Source: Steinernema hermaphroditum | Taxonomy: Eukaryota; Nematoda; Chromadorea; Rhabditida; Steinernematidae | DNA length: 64,000 nucleotides | Direction of reading: 5' to 3' | NCBI GenBank assembly: GCA_030435675.1 | Contig: CM059624.1 | Coordinates: 5,790,769 to 5,854,768 of the forward strand | Part shown: piece by piece, positions 1 to 13,101 of the stretch | Position numbering within the stretch: position 1 is the stretch's first letter | Layout: every line of letters starts with the position of its first letter | Program-made: the position numbers and the translations under genes | The notes under the pieces: generated by a model | What the model saw: the letters and a program-made list of their open reading frames with translations, nothing else | Database searches by the model: none | Told to the model about the DNA's origin: nothing

Positions 1-3000
1 TTCAGTGAATCAGACGTTATTTTAGGCATTTCCATGGGCAACATGTTTTCATCATTCGATATGTACATCAACAGAATGATGTCAACAGAATATCGATGCA
101 AAATGTAAAAAAAAGCTGACACGCGGTAATTTCTTTGAACAAAGTCACGACTGCAAAGTGTTTTCCTATAAACGCATGCCTCAAACGCCAAGAAGCAGTG
201 GATTCCCACGGAAACGTGGCAAACATAAATATTTTATTTCGGCCGTTTGTCACCTAGTCACGCGATCACAACTGCAATTTTCTTCCCACAAAACACCACT
301 TCTCGTCACGAATCGAAAAACAAGGTCTTCATAATTATAGCCATGAACATAATATAATCAAAAGCGATGACATCAAAGTGCACTAAACCGAAAGTGGTAC
401 GAGCGGAAGGGTCACCCTCTAAACCATTAGGACGCCACTAAGACGCGCTGACGCGTCCCTTGGCCCTAATCGCCGGGTCTCCCCATTTCACCGTTTTAAT
501 TCTCGCGCGCCGATCTCGCGCACTCGTCGATAAACGCGTCGTCCGCGCGTCCGTCTTCGGCTCCTCCAGACCTCCAGTTCCACTTTCCCTCATGCGCGCC
601 CCTAACTACGTTATTGATTCCGGATAGCGCGGGTGGAAAAGCCGGAGTACAGCCGGACGGACATGCCGAAGACGAATAGGCGGACGGAGGGCGCCGAATA
701 TTAGCGATGAGATTGTCGGCCCGAGATCGGCGTTTAAGATTTCGCGCGAAATTCGTTGTTTATGGACGCCGGCGAGAGGGGCGATGGGATGACGTCGGCG
801 TGGAGTCGGCGATGCGGAGAGCGTAAGCGAAACGAAGTTACAGCAAACGTATTAGGCAGATTTACTCGCCACAGGGTGCGCGAAACTGCCGGAAACTAAG
901 ACAATCGATGCGGCGTGGAAGAAAGCGCTTAGAGGGCCAGCTGAGGTTCGAGCAAATTGCGCGCTTTGTGGTGCGCGGAGGGATAGGGAGTGGAAGGAAT
1001 TGGTTTCAGTGTCGTCGTAAATTTTGCAGATATAATTGGACAGTTTTGAATGGTCCTCCCCTCGGGGAATGCTCTACTAAAAAGTTCGAAAGGCATTAGG
1101 ACTTATTGGATTTTGTTTAGGCCTATGAAAGTGCAAATTACCTAATAAAGTTAATGAAGTTCTCTTTTTCTTTAGAGCTTGAAGCCAAAATGGAATACAA
1201 AAACATTTCACAGAAGATAGCAATTTCACCAACTTTGTCGAATGAAATCAAAAAGGAAAAGGACACGTTCAAAAAGGCTGTTACTCAGCTTTGACGATAA
1301 AGCACGCTACACGCTTACGCTATTTGTTAAAAACCGTTAAAAGCTTCCAAGTACTACGTGTCAAGATTGTCTGGAAAGCGGGCTAACTAGATTCTGCACC
1401 ATATGCCGAGCCCGCTCAGAAGTATAAATACAAATATCTAGGTAGAAGCCGGAACTTAAGCGAACCCCAGAGCCAGTATATATACAAGGTGAATAAGCTT
1501 GCTTGGCTCGCTGTAACCTGCAAGGAGGGTCTTTTTTCGCGATCCACAATACTTACAGTTTGCCCCGATTTTCTCCTATCTTTCTGTAATTATTCGAAAA
1601 TTCCAGTTAAACCGCGGATCCGCGAATTCTGATTCTGAATCAACAGCCAGTGAAAATATAATACAGTAATCAGCAGGAAATGGGATTTTCCTCATTACCG
1701 AGGTGAGACTTAACAATAAATAGAGTAAGTACTTCAATTGCTGTGAAGGAGGATTTGAACTGAACGTTCGCGAAATCTTCGTTTTAAAAAGAATACGATA
1801 AGGTACTAAATTTTCTGGATCGAATCTCATGGACAAAAGACGATCGAATCCACCAAAGATTGCGCGTTACACCAACAGACAAAGTGAAAAACAAAACTGC
1901 TGTATAATCCTAAGAAAAGACGTAGAGAAAGAAGATGAAAAGACTTCGACATACATGGAAGAACAAAGAAAAAGGCAAAATCGTCTTAAAGCTAGAACCA
2001 AAAGTATTTTTAAAATACTACGCTTGGTCGCCTATCAGAGATAAGTGCATTTCAACAAAAAAAAGTTCCAAACGAATTTGAATTAATGAAGGCCATTAGC
2101 CTTCTCAGCACAAAGTGCAAACTTCCCGCAGAGTCTAATGAACTAGTATTTGCAAAGGCTCACGTCCGTAACGTAAATTATTCACTTTCTTCAGGGCATG
2201 CAGATGCATAGAGCGGCTGATTTTTTATTTGTTACGTGAACATTGATTCGAAGACGAGTGGAAGTGACCCTTTTTAAAAGAGGAACTTGGTTAATTCCTG
2301 AAGTTTACATGACTGCTTACACGACGCAATTGATCTTCTTAAGATTGACAAGACTTCTTCTTAAGATTAAGATTGTTAAAAACGAAAAACAAAGAAGCAA
2401 AACGTTGTTCTAGTTCATGAAGAACTACAACAAGTGAACGAGTTTTGCCAACACTGATCAAGTAGGTTACGGTTGTGAACAAATGTAGCACGCCTCTATC
2501 CGGAGATTCGGTTCCTACCTGCCCGTGCATCACAAACAGGCCTTCGAATAAAAGACCCGACTGAAGGTGTCTTCGATATATTCTCCATAAATTCCAGGAG
2601 GAAATAAATGTGAACATTTCAGACGAAAGCAATTTGCATAATTCACATCAAAAGGAAAACAACATTTCGCCTCAACATCCCATTTTTCGCACACTTGTTG
2701 ACAGTATTTAGGCAACCATAACGCAAAGACAAATGCGACGTAAAGAAAACGGCGCGAAACGAGAAAGAGGACACGAAAACGGACTCATGGAACTCTTTGC
2801 CACACCCAAAAACTTCATTTCCATCGATTTTCGGACCTTTTTGCCAAAAACTGCGGTCCATTGTGTGCTGTGAACATGATGGAGCGGAGGAGATTAGAAA
2901 TTCACGCACACCGGCTTGTCGGCGTGTTTTCCATTTTCCTTCCTGAAGAGCTTCGCTCCCTGAGGGGAAGACTTCCAAAGGTTCTCGGGGCGTTTTGCAC

Positions 3001-3569
3001 TGGAAGTTAGAGAAGAATGACTCATGAAAGAGTATGTATTAGCTGCGTAAAGAAAAGACTGGGAACGAAGAGGAAAAGGATAGAAACTGCAGCTCTGGAG
3101 AATCATGGTCTTTCACTTGTCGCACTCCATTAGATATGTACAAGAGCCTTCCTAATTTCCACCCAGCGGAACAGGTGACTTTAATTTGGCCCAAGCGATC
3201 GGTCGGGTCACTCGGTCTCTGAGAAATGAGTCGAGTGAGCGGTTGTTCTCGGCGATCGTTGTCGGCACAATTATCACTGCAGGTCCCAATGATCGCCTGG
3301 AACACTAGGGAGTCGTAGTTCCACTATCTCGCCAAGATGACCGTCGCCGCGGCCCGACATCTTCGCTGAAGTCGTCAAAGAACTGATCCGATAATGGAAT
3401 TCCGTTTCGTTCGCTGTGCTCAACCACTCCACAACTGATTCACCACCACGCTCTTCGTACTCTTGAGATCTTGAGATCGCTCTTGAGAATCATGTCCGAT
3501 TGAGGGCCGCATTCAAGAATTTTGAACTTTTTAAAATTTATTGGAAATTAGTCATCACTGAACTTTTTC
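1..3569. other. Gene-free left flank
   Basis: I see no convincing exon here on either strand; the open frames are short, AT-rich in codon use and lack recognisable motifs. About 430-960 is clearly more GC- and CpG-rich than the rest and could be the 5' region of a gene lying to the left of the window, but no exon can be pointed to. Confidence 0.5.
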
Positions 3570-3572
3570 TTA

Positions 3573-3992
3573 AGGCTGGGCCATACTTCTGAGACGCAGG
3601 CTGTGTCTCAAATTTTTGTTTGCGATTTTAAAGTTTCGTTTTATGTGGTTTGCTGATATATGAGCCACGCGCAAGAGTCGTGCATCACTCATCCACCGTG
3701 TACGGGCAAACAAAATGGAATGAGATTCAAGGCTGCTGACTTGTGGGCGATTCTTTCTGTGTCTCACCATGTGAGTCATGACTCATGTTTCAAGACCGTG
3801 AGACACAGATAGAATTGAACACAGCTCACGAGTTACCGTTCCTGTTCGTGTGATCTTTATAGTGAACTGTTCCTGAGTGATGCGCGACTCATGTGCGTAG
3901 CTCACATTCCAGAAAGCCAGATAAAATTAAACTTAAAAACCGCAAACAAAAATTTGAGACACAGCCTGTGTGTCAGAAGTATGGCCCAGCCT
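3573..3992. mobile_element. Non-autonomous PIF/Harbinger-like MITE
   Basis: A 420-bp element with long, imperfect terminal inverted repeats of about 115 bp. The left end begins AGGCTGGGCCATACTTCTGA and the right end is its reverse complement with few changes. The ends are flanked by the trinucleotide TTA on both sides (3570-3572 and 3993-3995). A 3-bp TTA/TAA target duplication is the hallmark of the PIF/Harbinger superfamily. No transposase frame is present, so it would move only in trans. Family assignment rests on the target duplication and is an inference. Confidence 0.75.
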
Positions 3993-4366
3993 TTAAAGAT
4001 AATATTAATGGCCATTAATTAGGACACATAAGGATTTTACCGGCAACCCATCATACATCGTAAGAAAAGCATAGAAAAAGGCACAGTTTTTTTAGTTTTC
4101 ATAATTTAGGCCCTCCACTGAAGCAGTGTGATCATAGAGGTCTCAATGTATGAGTTTAATGGCGCTTTTATGCCAGATTTATTTTTCTTTAAAAACCATT
4201 CGAGTTGGCGATGCCGTCTTGAAGCCCTTAAAAAACACCTTCAAAAATGTCGGCGATCTGTCAATGTTGCAGTCCAGTTTTTGTGTCAGTTTACATCTTT
4301 TATTATACTGAATAGCACCACTTTACATTCCAAATTTAGAATTACAAATCGCAACAAAATACGGCG

Positions 4367-4880
4367 TTAGAAAAGATCGCGCTCCTCCCCGGGGAAAACG
4401 GTCTCGAGGTTGAGAATGCCGAAATCGATGGGACGCTTGGCGATACCTCCGGAGTAGATATACTGGCTGGGAATGCGCAGCTTGACCTTGCGTTGACCGG
4501 GCTAAAGAAGGCGGTTAGTGGACGGGTACGCATTCTAACTCGCCTTGATTCCATCATCGCAGTCGTGGTAGATCTTGAAGACGGGGTCGATGGAGGTCAG
4601 TTCGCGAGTGGATCCCTTCAAGTCGAAGTTTCCTTGAGCGTCGGTGAACGCCTCGTCGAGAACATCGTCTGGATCGGGTCCTGAATATCCATCGTCGTCA
4701 GCTACCCGGATTAAAGACATCGCCCTTTCGAGCCCTACCGTCATCTTCATCCCAGAGCTTCACCTTCACTCCAGCGGCAGGTTTGTTTCCGCACATGAGT
4801 CTTCCCTTACAGGCGACGGCTTGCTGTCGCATGGCCAACGAGAGGCCCACCAACGCCAGAAGCAGAACGAGGGTCTTCAT
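4367..4880 (-). CDS. Transthyretin-like family secreted protein (TTR gene 1)
   Basis: Three exons (4880-4739, 4701-4544, 4501-4367) give a 144-residue protein. It starts with a hydrophobic signal peptide (MKTLVLLLALVGLSLAM), then the family pattern AVxxKGRLxCGxKP, a VKLWDEDD strand, GPDPDDVLDE, the conserved YHDCDDGIK block and a final FGILNLETVF segment. Nematode transthyretin-like (PF01060) proteins are small secreted beta-sandwich proteins; C. elegans TTR-52, for example, bridges apoptotic cells to engulfing cells. The specific ligand here is unknown. Intron 1 is only 37 nt. Intron 2 begins with GC instead of GT (AAG/GCGAGT...TTTAG). There is one more Cys than in TTR genes 2 and 3 (AVACKGR). 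The other three family members lie within 24 kb. A GATA site lies upstream. Confidence 0.9.
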
Positions 4881-4948
4881 GCCTAAACGTAGCACTAGAA
4901 TCGTTCGACCCAAGTGGGGACGAATGGCCGTCTAAGCGACTGTGTCTT

Positions 4949-4955
4949 CTTATCA
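4949..4955 (-). promoter_or_regulatory. GATA site upstream of TTR gene 1
   Basis: Read on the gene's strand the sequence is TGATAAG, about 70 bp upstream of the ATG. TGATAA is the core bound by the intestinal GATA factor ELT-2 in C. elegans. TTR genes 2 and 3 have comparable sites at similar distances. Binding is inferred. Confidence 0.45.
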
Positions 4956-5702
4956 CGGGAGCGGCGGAACGATAAACAGAGCGACGGGCGGCGGCCCGGC
5001 CGATCTCGCGATACGGATAGATGATATAAACAAAAAACATGCGTGCGAGCAAAGTACCTGTCGATCGGCCAGTTTTTGTTGGCCCAAAAGGGAACCGATT
5101 GGGCCACAGAGAGCAAATCAGTAGGTGTACATGATCTCCGATCTTCTAAGTGACCAACAATGCATGTAATATATGTGAAGAAGCCCCGAATGGCGTGACG
5201 GACCGACATAAACATGTGTGTTTTCGTGTCTATAATTGGAGTGTACTTGAGCAATCGGAAAACACAGTCATAAAGGAAATATGAGCGACACCAGGAACTG
5301 GAGAAACAATAGGTTATCCAAAACAGGAAGTAGTGATTCACGGTGGTTAATCGAAATGATCACTTCCGGACGTCACTTGAGTCTTAGATTAGATGGAGAT
5401 GGGGCTCCGAGTGGCAGAAAACACTGCTGAAACATTGCTGAAAATTGCATAGAGTAGCTATAAGACGTGAGATCGATTTCCTTAATGATCATACATCAGA
5501 ACAAAAGGCGTAAATGCTGCACGGAGTTCAGGCCCAGCTTACGAGAACCGAAAATCGGAAGATCGAAGGTTCTCACTTCTCTGCGTATTCAAACAAATTT
5601 ATTGGTACCTGTACGTTAACAAAGGGATACACACATTGCAAGAGATCAATTTGGAATTTAGAAAACGGTGAATTTTCCGAAAGCTTAGCGATTCAATTAA
5701 TG

Positions 5703-8700
5703 TCAGTACAATCCGCAGCCTTTCAATTTGCTGCTGAGGATCGTGTCCAGCACGGAGTCGAGAATGAATCTGACTTGGGTGGTGTCAGTGGCACAGGTAT
5801 GGTGACAGTAGATCTGCTTGTTGGGAACGTGGTTGGCGAGGAAGAATCGGTTTTGAATGTATTCGATTGCCGCTTTGTAGTTATGGTCGGGGCCTGAAAT
5901 GTCTTCTTTGTTGGGGAGACATTCTGTAACGCACCAGTGTAGCTGGTGAAGGCAAGTCGAAGAGAGCGATCCTTCATGATTTTCTCTTCAAAAAGGTCCT
6001 TCTTGTTCAGAAAGAGGATGACGTTGGTGTCGGTGAAGTATTTGTTGTTGACCACTTGGCTGAAGAGTTGCAACGATTCTTGCATACGGTTCTGAAATAA
6101 AGCTAGAAAGGTGAGAAACGGGAAGTTGAGCTTAGTCCAAAAGAGAACAACAATGTGGGTATGATTGAATATGTCTAAAGGGTTTTCCAATTCTGGGCAA
6201 TGGCGAAAACATGCGCTCTCAAATTGCACCGACTATTGTAAGATATAAAAAAATGGATTCAGTCCGAATGGTCACTACAGAAGCTCGAATTAAGCTCAAT
6301 AGAATTGGCTGATAGGTGTAGATATGTTTCGTATTTCGTATTCATGTATCATATCGTTTTATGTGCTTTGTCTACTGGGTTTTGAGTTAATGACTTGATG
6401 CAGTGGTGCCAGTCAATCACTCATACAGCCGATTCTTATACCGTATCAATGGAGATAGTCCATACTTGTTAGGAACTCATTGAAAGTAACTTTCTTACAT
6501 AAAAAGGCCTGTTTATAATTATCTTTTGGATGAATGGGTTCCGCTCTGTTGATTTTTTTTCTAAATGGACCATCAGGGCTTGATTTAGAATTTCGCGTTT
6601 CGTACCGTTCTAAAGTCTTCAATATGTGGGCTCGTATGTATTCATCTGGGTGTGCGAAGGATCTCAAGCAGAGGAAGAGTCCCCGAAACCGGCAGACAAC
6701 CACAATGACCGAAAATTAAACGTCATGTACCACCACGAGGAGAAAGAACTACGGTGGAGAAGGTGACCAATGGCATCACTCAATTAATATAGTCTTGTTT
6801 GTTCCGACTTGTTTCGATTGTCGCAGCTACATTCTATTCTTTTCGTCTATTTACGGTGTGTTTTCTTTCCCCCTCTATTGTTATATTAGTTCTATATCCC
6901 ATATCCGACGGATTTGCTTTCCATTAAGTGTCGATGTCCAATTCTGGGAACATATGGTCGTTAATTTTATAGCAGGAAAATCAAAAATGAGCTGAGAACG
7001 TTCCTTAAATAGAACGTGTTGGCGTACACAACACAGTCGTAAAAATGCGTCACTAAATCCTTTTTTTACTTACTGTAGCGCCGTCCTCCATGAGAACCTG
7101 GTCGTACTCGCTGAGTGCGACGACGTAGATGATCGCCTTGGCGTCATCAAAGCAGTGAATCCACTTCTTCCGCTGCGAGCGCTGACCACCCACGTCGAAC
7201 ACTCTGAAATTCGATGATTTTCAGAAGCGCTGCGGCTAATGCTTACCTCCACAGCTTGTTCTTGATGGTGAAGTTCACTTCAATGACTCCCATGGTGGAG
7301 ACGCGCGTGTGGAGAATGTCCTGCTCGGTGGGAGTGAAGTCCTTCACGTTGATGCGCTCCAGAGACTCCATGAAGCTGAATGGATTCGGTTAGAAGAAGG
7401 AGTGCTTGGGTGGAAGTACTATTTGGTCGAGTCAGGCAAGTAGAACTCGTCGCGGCGCTGGTAGGCATACTGCACGAACTTGTCCTGCCACATTTCCTGC
7501 ATGGTGTGGAAGAAGACGTCGGAGAGCGAGTTGATGGCGTCCTTCGAGTTCGCCATTCTCCGTACCTCTTCCGCCAGGTCCTACATGGAAACATAGCAAA
7601 GGAAGACGCGGAAATAAGCCTACGTTGAAGTCTTTTCGTGTGAATTGGTGATTGAGGGCTTCCACTATCTTCATAAGGGCGTCGAAGGAGAAGATTATAG
7701 TGGAGTAGACCATCGTGCGTCGTTGGAAGAGTTCGCTTTCGGTGAAGCCGTTGTCGTGGATGATTCTGAAAAGTGATGCGTTTGTGGGATTTCTCCAAGG
7801 AGTTAGATTGTTTTTCCCCAAAATGGCGTTTCACCAGATCTTGCTCAAGAAGGCAACTTCGAACAGGTGAAAGTTGTCCTTTAGGAATGTCTGAAAGCTG
7901 ACAGCTGCATTCTTGAACACGTAGGTGTCCCAAGGAAAACGGCACGAACGTTTAGAATTTTCACGCTTTCGATTCCACAGGAGTCCGTTAACAAAGTCTC
8001 ATCTAATTTCGCAAAACAATCACCGCTATACGTTTTCAACAACCCTATTTACACAGAAGTTATGAAAACCAGATGTATTGCAGATTTTGGCTTAACATAT
8101 GAGTCTGCCACAAAAGGTTGATATGCACTACGAAACGGCATGAAGTTCGGACAATCAACTTTGGAGCTTCCTACGTGCTCCTTATCCAGAATTCTATCGG
8201 AAAGGTCAGCGTCAAGGCGCCTTTATATTACACATCGAACGTTCACTGATTATATTATTGGTCAAGTCTGTCCTAGTGAAAGAATCCGAATATGCTAACA
8301 TCGATTGGCGACTGATTGTTCCCTTACAAGGAGCCCCAAACTGTCCCACGCCGATTTGGAAGGGAGATAGACGTACTAGAGTGTAGCAAATAGGTTTCAT
8401 GATGATAGGTTTCATCGAATGAATGGGTAATGGCAGCTATTTAAACTAGGTGATTTTGTCCTCTGCAATTGAAGGTCTCCTGTAGCGATTTACGCACAAT
8501 ACAGTCGAAAACATTGCACAAACTGATACACATTGTTGACATCGATTTCCATCTATAAGGTGTCCTCTAGTTGCTTCATTCTAAGGTCATAACGAGAACA
8601 GCTGCAACTATAAATGTCAAGATATGTATAATATAATCTATTCGTGTCATGCTGCTATGCCCCGATAATAGAATTACGTGCATTATTATGATGCTAATAT

Positions 8701-9029
8701 TGAGTGATTCATACGAAATGCGCAACTCTATTCCTACGTCACCTTTCTTCGAAATTCAATTTTTAATCGGTTTACTCTTTACGTCAGCGATGACCATCGA
8801 TCCACTGTGTAGGAAACATTGCAGAAACGTCCCATTTTTCTTTGCCCCGGGTATCATTAAAACAGAAAACTCACTTCATCTGCTTGAGTACGGTACTCTT
8901 GCCGCTTTCAGCTGCACCGAGCAGCAACAGCTTAATCGAGTTCTCCTCGTCCCGCTTCGACTTCTCGATCTCGACGTCTATGCGATGGTTGCGTTTGCTG
9001 AGCTCCGAGGAGCTACTGCAATTGCCCAT
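5703..9029 (-). CDS. gpa-1: G-protein alpha subunit, Gi/o-like, GPA-1-like
   Basis: Seven exons (9029-8875, 7765-7624, 7580-7420, 7375-7247, 7203-7074, 6091-5935, 5893-5703) join in frame to 354 residues, the usual G-alpha length. The N-terminus MGNC carries Gly2 and Cys4 for myristoylation and palmitoylation. The P-loop reads GAAESGKS, switch I TRVSTMG, switch [14 protein letters not shown], the guanine-specifying motif NKKD and the G5 motif TCATDT. The C-terminus GCGLY is of Gi/o type. The [11 protein letters not shown] block, the TMG in switch I and the KLKGCGLY end resemble what I know of C. elegans GPA-1, which acts in sensory neurons downstream of serpentine receptors; the orthology is not searched. 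The odd feature is Ala in place of the second P-loop glycine (Ras Gly12 position), which would be expected to lower GTP hydrolysis. All intron positions match the second G-alpha gene at 30-33 kb. Confidence 0.92.
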
Positions 9030-12000
9030 TTGCTTGGAGATGCGAGACTTCAGTCCGTCTAGCAGCGGCATACAAGCATAAAGTACCTGGAATGGTAGGA
9101 CTCGGTGAACGTATAGTCGCGAGAGAAAGTCTGTCACGAGCGGTGGCGCAACGCACTAGGTCGGGATTAATGAAAATGTTTCATTAAGGACGTGAGAGCG
9201 TCGACGGCGCATTGAGATGCTTTGCCCTTTGGGAGGATTACTCGAAGGGGTGAATGGAAGGCTCACGTACACAGTCTTATCTCCGTGCCCATTAAGATCC
9301 AGAGGGACGCTGTGGTGGGGCACTTCCGCAATTCGGAGAACTTCGAAAGAGTCACTTTTACAAGAAACTGTAATTATGAAGCACTTGGATAGATGCTTTG
9401 CATTCGCACGATGATTATCAGGAGAAAATCAAAGAGTTAGTTATGTCAAAAAGATATATAATCAGTGCTCTAAATCCGTGGATCTGGATCGAAGTTCGAG
9501 AATTTAGGAACCACCATGTGGCCTGACAAGGAACATCGAATGAAATGAAATGAAAACACATTCACGAAAGCATGTTTAAGTTTATTTTTCTCGATTTAGA
9601 AGGTATTTTGAATTGAACCTTGGACGATTTGTCTTTCAACCTCACCCAACAAAAACAGCTAAAGTTAACACAGCAAATACAATGCCAGAGAGTCCGTTAT
9701 TATCAAGCCTCATCGAGCATTGAAGAGCAATAAAATCGGTCATCTAAGCAAAAGCACGTAACCGCCGATTTGTGAGAACCCACTACAATTCGCCATTATT
9801 TTTCCGAGGACTTCGTGGCTTCCAGGCACGCGAAGGCCCTACGTCACAAAAGGTGCTCGACGGACTCTTCGGACGGTGGGCGATTCCAAGAACAACACGA
9901 CAGCGACTACATCTCATCACATGAGCGGGCTTATATCGCAGTCATTCATGCGAATAACGCGGAGAGCCAACACAAAAGGTTGTGACAAAAGACCGGCATG
10001 AGTGTGGTCCTGTGATCGCATCGTCATAGAAACCGTGTGACCGGCGCCGTTGATAAACAGAAGCCGAGCAATCCGGGTTCCAATGATTAAGCAGCAGGAA
10101 AATGTGATCAAGACCAGCAGGGAGTACATATCTGTTTCCAGTGATCACAAATCTTAATTCGGAGTAAAGTAATTACGTCTGGTGTCAGTGAATGGAAGCG
10201 ATTGATTGAATTTGCCTCCAAAACTGTGACGAGAACTGCACGTTTATCGGTTGAAATGTTGCTACCATGATTAGGCCAGATCTAACTGTCTCTGTTTTTA
10301 CAAGTCGATAACCGACTGGTCGGTTGGTATGTGTTTCTGTTATTACATGGCAAGACCGCCAAAAAATGTCCTTCAGCTACGGAGACTACGGGGTATAGCC
10401 TAACTCACGCGTGGATATTAGCACCCGAATACAGTGCGCTGTTTGTTCACCCTTAACCTCAAATATCGTACGACAAAGACGAGGCCAAAGTCGAGTGTGG
10501 ATACCATGCCACAATGTTTTGCCCATTCCTCCCGTAAAATATACAAACAAAGTTCGTCCTGGACGTGAGTTTATATCTGAATTTTGATTTTTTCGCATAA
10601 CTTTTTCTCTAATTGCGTCACGGCTTGAACTCAAACTACGATCAGTTGGTTTCACTACCGTTACGGCACGCGGAATCGAGATTTTTCATTAAATAAATTT
10701 GGATTGAACTTGACGTGGTGTTAATCAATTTGTTGCCAGGAACTTCCGCAAATCTTTAAAGATTCTGCAGCCTAAATTGCCAGCAGGGTTGCCGAATGAT
10801 TCCTGTTTTTGTGAATATTCGATTCGATTCAACTGTGCAGCACAGAATTACAGTGCTGTGCTTCACACTCGCGCAGACTATATTTGGCCCTTTCATTGCT
10901 CAGTAGGTGGAGATACTAGGCTTAATCTTCAAGCCAATAATGTTCAGCCTTCACTGTGAACGACAAGTCATGAATCCTATGTCTGTAGACTATCAAAACG
11001 TTGATCAATCGGTTCGTTCACCGAGAAAAGGAGTGAGAACAGAAAGACGCAGCACGGTTGTCGTGAGAAAATCTCGGTGAGATAAGGTGAAGCGCACTCC
11101 GTCCTCTCTCTCTCTGCACACTTCTGTACAGAACCGACTCTTCCGCACTCAATTTTAATTACGACAAGTTGCAACACTTCCGGACGCAGCTTGAAGAAGG
11201 CTTTAAAGAGGGCTTAAAATTACCTATGATATTCGATATTCAACGGCCCTAATTGTCTATTGTCGTTTACGCACTGAAAATACGAAAACTACAGCTATCC
11301 TTTGCCGTCGATCGTACGTACTTATCCACCTTTACCACAACATCTGTTTTCTGCTTGAGTCACACGGATTATATACCGCGTCTAGACAAGTATCTGCGCC
11401 CTCACAAATGCAGAGCTGTAGAAAGCACTCACAAACATGATTGTTGTGATTTTGACATTGTCTCAACCAGAAAGGACAAATCGAATTCCCTCCCGTAAAC
11501 AGTTGACGTGAACTTCGTTTGTAGCAATGGAACACGCCCTTGCGTTGGAGTTCGCCGCATACAATCGGGTCGTTAAGTACATCCTGATCGGAGAAAACAA
11601 AGCCTCAATTAACGCATTTCTTGGAGAGACGCGAGTCGTAAAGAACGTCCGCTGAGGGGAAGGAATTCGAACCACGTATGGAGCAGCGCTAATTACCGCG
11701 CTTCAAATTAGTGCGATTGATCGGGACCAAGGCCAGGGGCTATCGCGGCGCGACGCTTCCACAAAGACTCAATAACCTAATGGAAATGGCGCTTAGTTTG
11801 AGCGGCTCAGTGGAGAAGTTGGGTGGCGGATGTGGGACGTCGACGTAGGAGCGTGCGAGAAGGCGAACCGGTGCTCGAGAGATCGCTATGGCAACACTGC
11901 TTCGCACGCAATTAGGCCCTGCGCTTGTCTTAAACTCATTAAAAAGGTTGTGAGTTCGTCAGGGGGTGGGAGACATCTTCAAAGAAAAGGCGGGACATCT

Positions 12001-12903
12001 CAACGTCTTCGTCTAGGTTTACAGAGAGACAGGACCATCGTCAACAAGACCAGGAGTTATGGGAACATATTAAGATTCGATTACCGCTGGCATAAATATT
12101 TAACTTAAAAATGCGTCAGAACGTAGAAAAAAAGTGGTAAACAGCGTGACGAAAAGACGACTGGAAATGTATGCCGATAATTGTACGACTGGGAAGGGGA
12201 CTTGAAATGACTCACGAGTGGAATGTTCTGGGAAAGAGCTTGTTTATCGAGGAAAGACCTGCTGGTTCAAGGCACCAGGTACAAATTGAAAAAAGAGAAA
12301 TCGACAAGGAAAGGATCGACCTCCTTTCAATTCGAAAAGCCTTCCGATCTTCTTGAATATTTCACGGCTGCTCGTTTTGTTTTGTTTTTTGGATTTGTAC
12401 AGCATATTGTATCGCATATTATATAAGAACAAAACCTACATTTATTCATTTTCCACGAAACAAGGATGTGCTTGATCCAAAAGTGCACGTGGAATTCGGA
12501 TAACTGTGCGGCTGTTGCCGGAATATTAATGTGTACAAGGAATAGGTTTTTGCTTTAGGACAAGAACATTTCAAGTACATTCGGTTTACTTCTCTATCTT
12601 GTCGTGGAAAAATGGAAAAATTTTCGATTAGCCGTGGGTTGGAAGCGTTTTACAAGCGAACCTTCCGAAGTATCTTCGGTTTCGGATCATACTAAAAATT
12701 GGCACGCAGGCAGGCATATATTATACGGTTGTCGGCTTAAACGCACACCTGACCCACCGTAAACACCTTTTCGAAAACCAGAAATATTGTGTAAGGTCTT
12801 GTGTTCAAATTGGTCAATCTTTCGTTCATCCCAGGACGCAGAATGGAGATGGAAATCAGTGATAACGAAGAGTTAGGAGAAGAATCGATCATAGTCAAGA
12901 GTC
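9030..12903. other. Gene-free stretch
   Basis: The longest frames are under 95 codons and show no conserved motif, signal peptide or acceptor-bounded exon series. A weak tRNA-like fossil may lie near 11650-11722 on the minus strand (T-loop-like TTCGAAT but poorly paired stems). The region just above 9030 should hold the promoter of the gpa-1-like gene. Confidence 0.45.
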
Positions 12904-13101
12904 CTTAGGAAAATTTACTATAGTCATTAGCTAACTTTCGAAGAGTGTTTACTTAGTTAAATAAGGGCTTTTGGGGTTCTTTTGGACGTTTAATAACGTG
13001 AGCTTACCAGTGCGCCAGTGACAAATTTCTCCAATTACTCGTTAGGAAAGTTAACCACAGTCATTTTGGAACTTTCAAAGAGTGTTTACTTGGTTAAATA
13101 G
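12904..13101. repeat. Degenerate direct repeat pair
   Basis: About 60 bp at 12904-12964 recur at 13041-13101 in the same orientation, sharing the AGAGTGTTTACTT block followed by GGTTAAATA or AGTTAAATA. Copies differ at many positions, so this is an old local duplication. No coding content. Confidence 0.6.

Noticed and set aside
4895..5341. 148-codon minus-strand frame upstream of TTR gene 1
   Set aside because: It overlaps the promoter and start of TTR gene 1 in a different frame, with no conserved motif.
7280..7945. 221-codon minus-strand frame
   Set aside because: An alternative frame through exons 2-4 of the gpa-1-like gene, passing through its introns.
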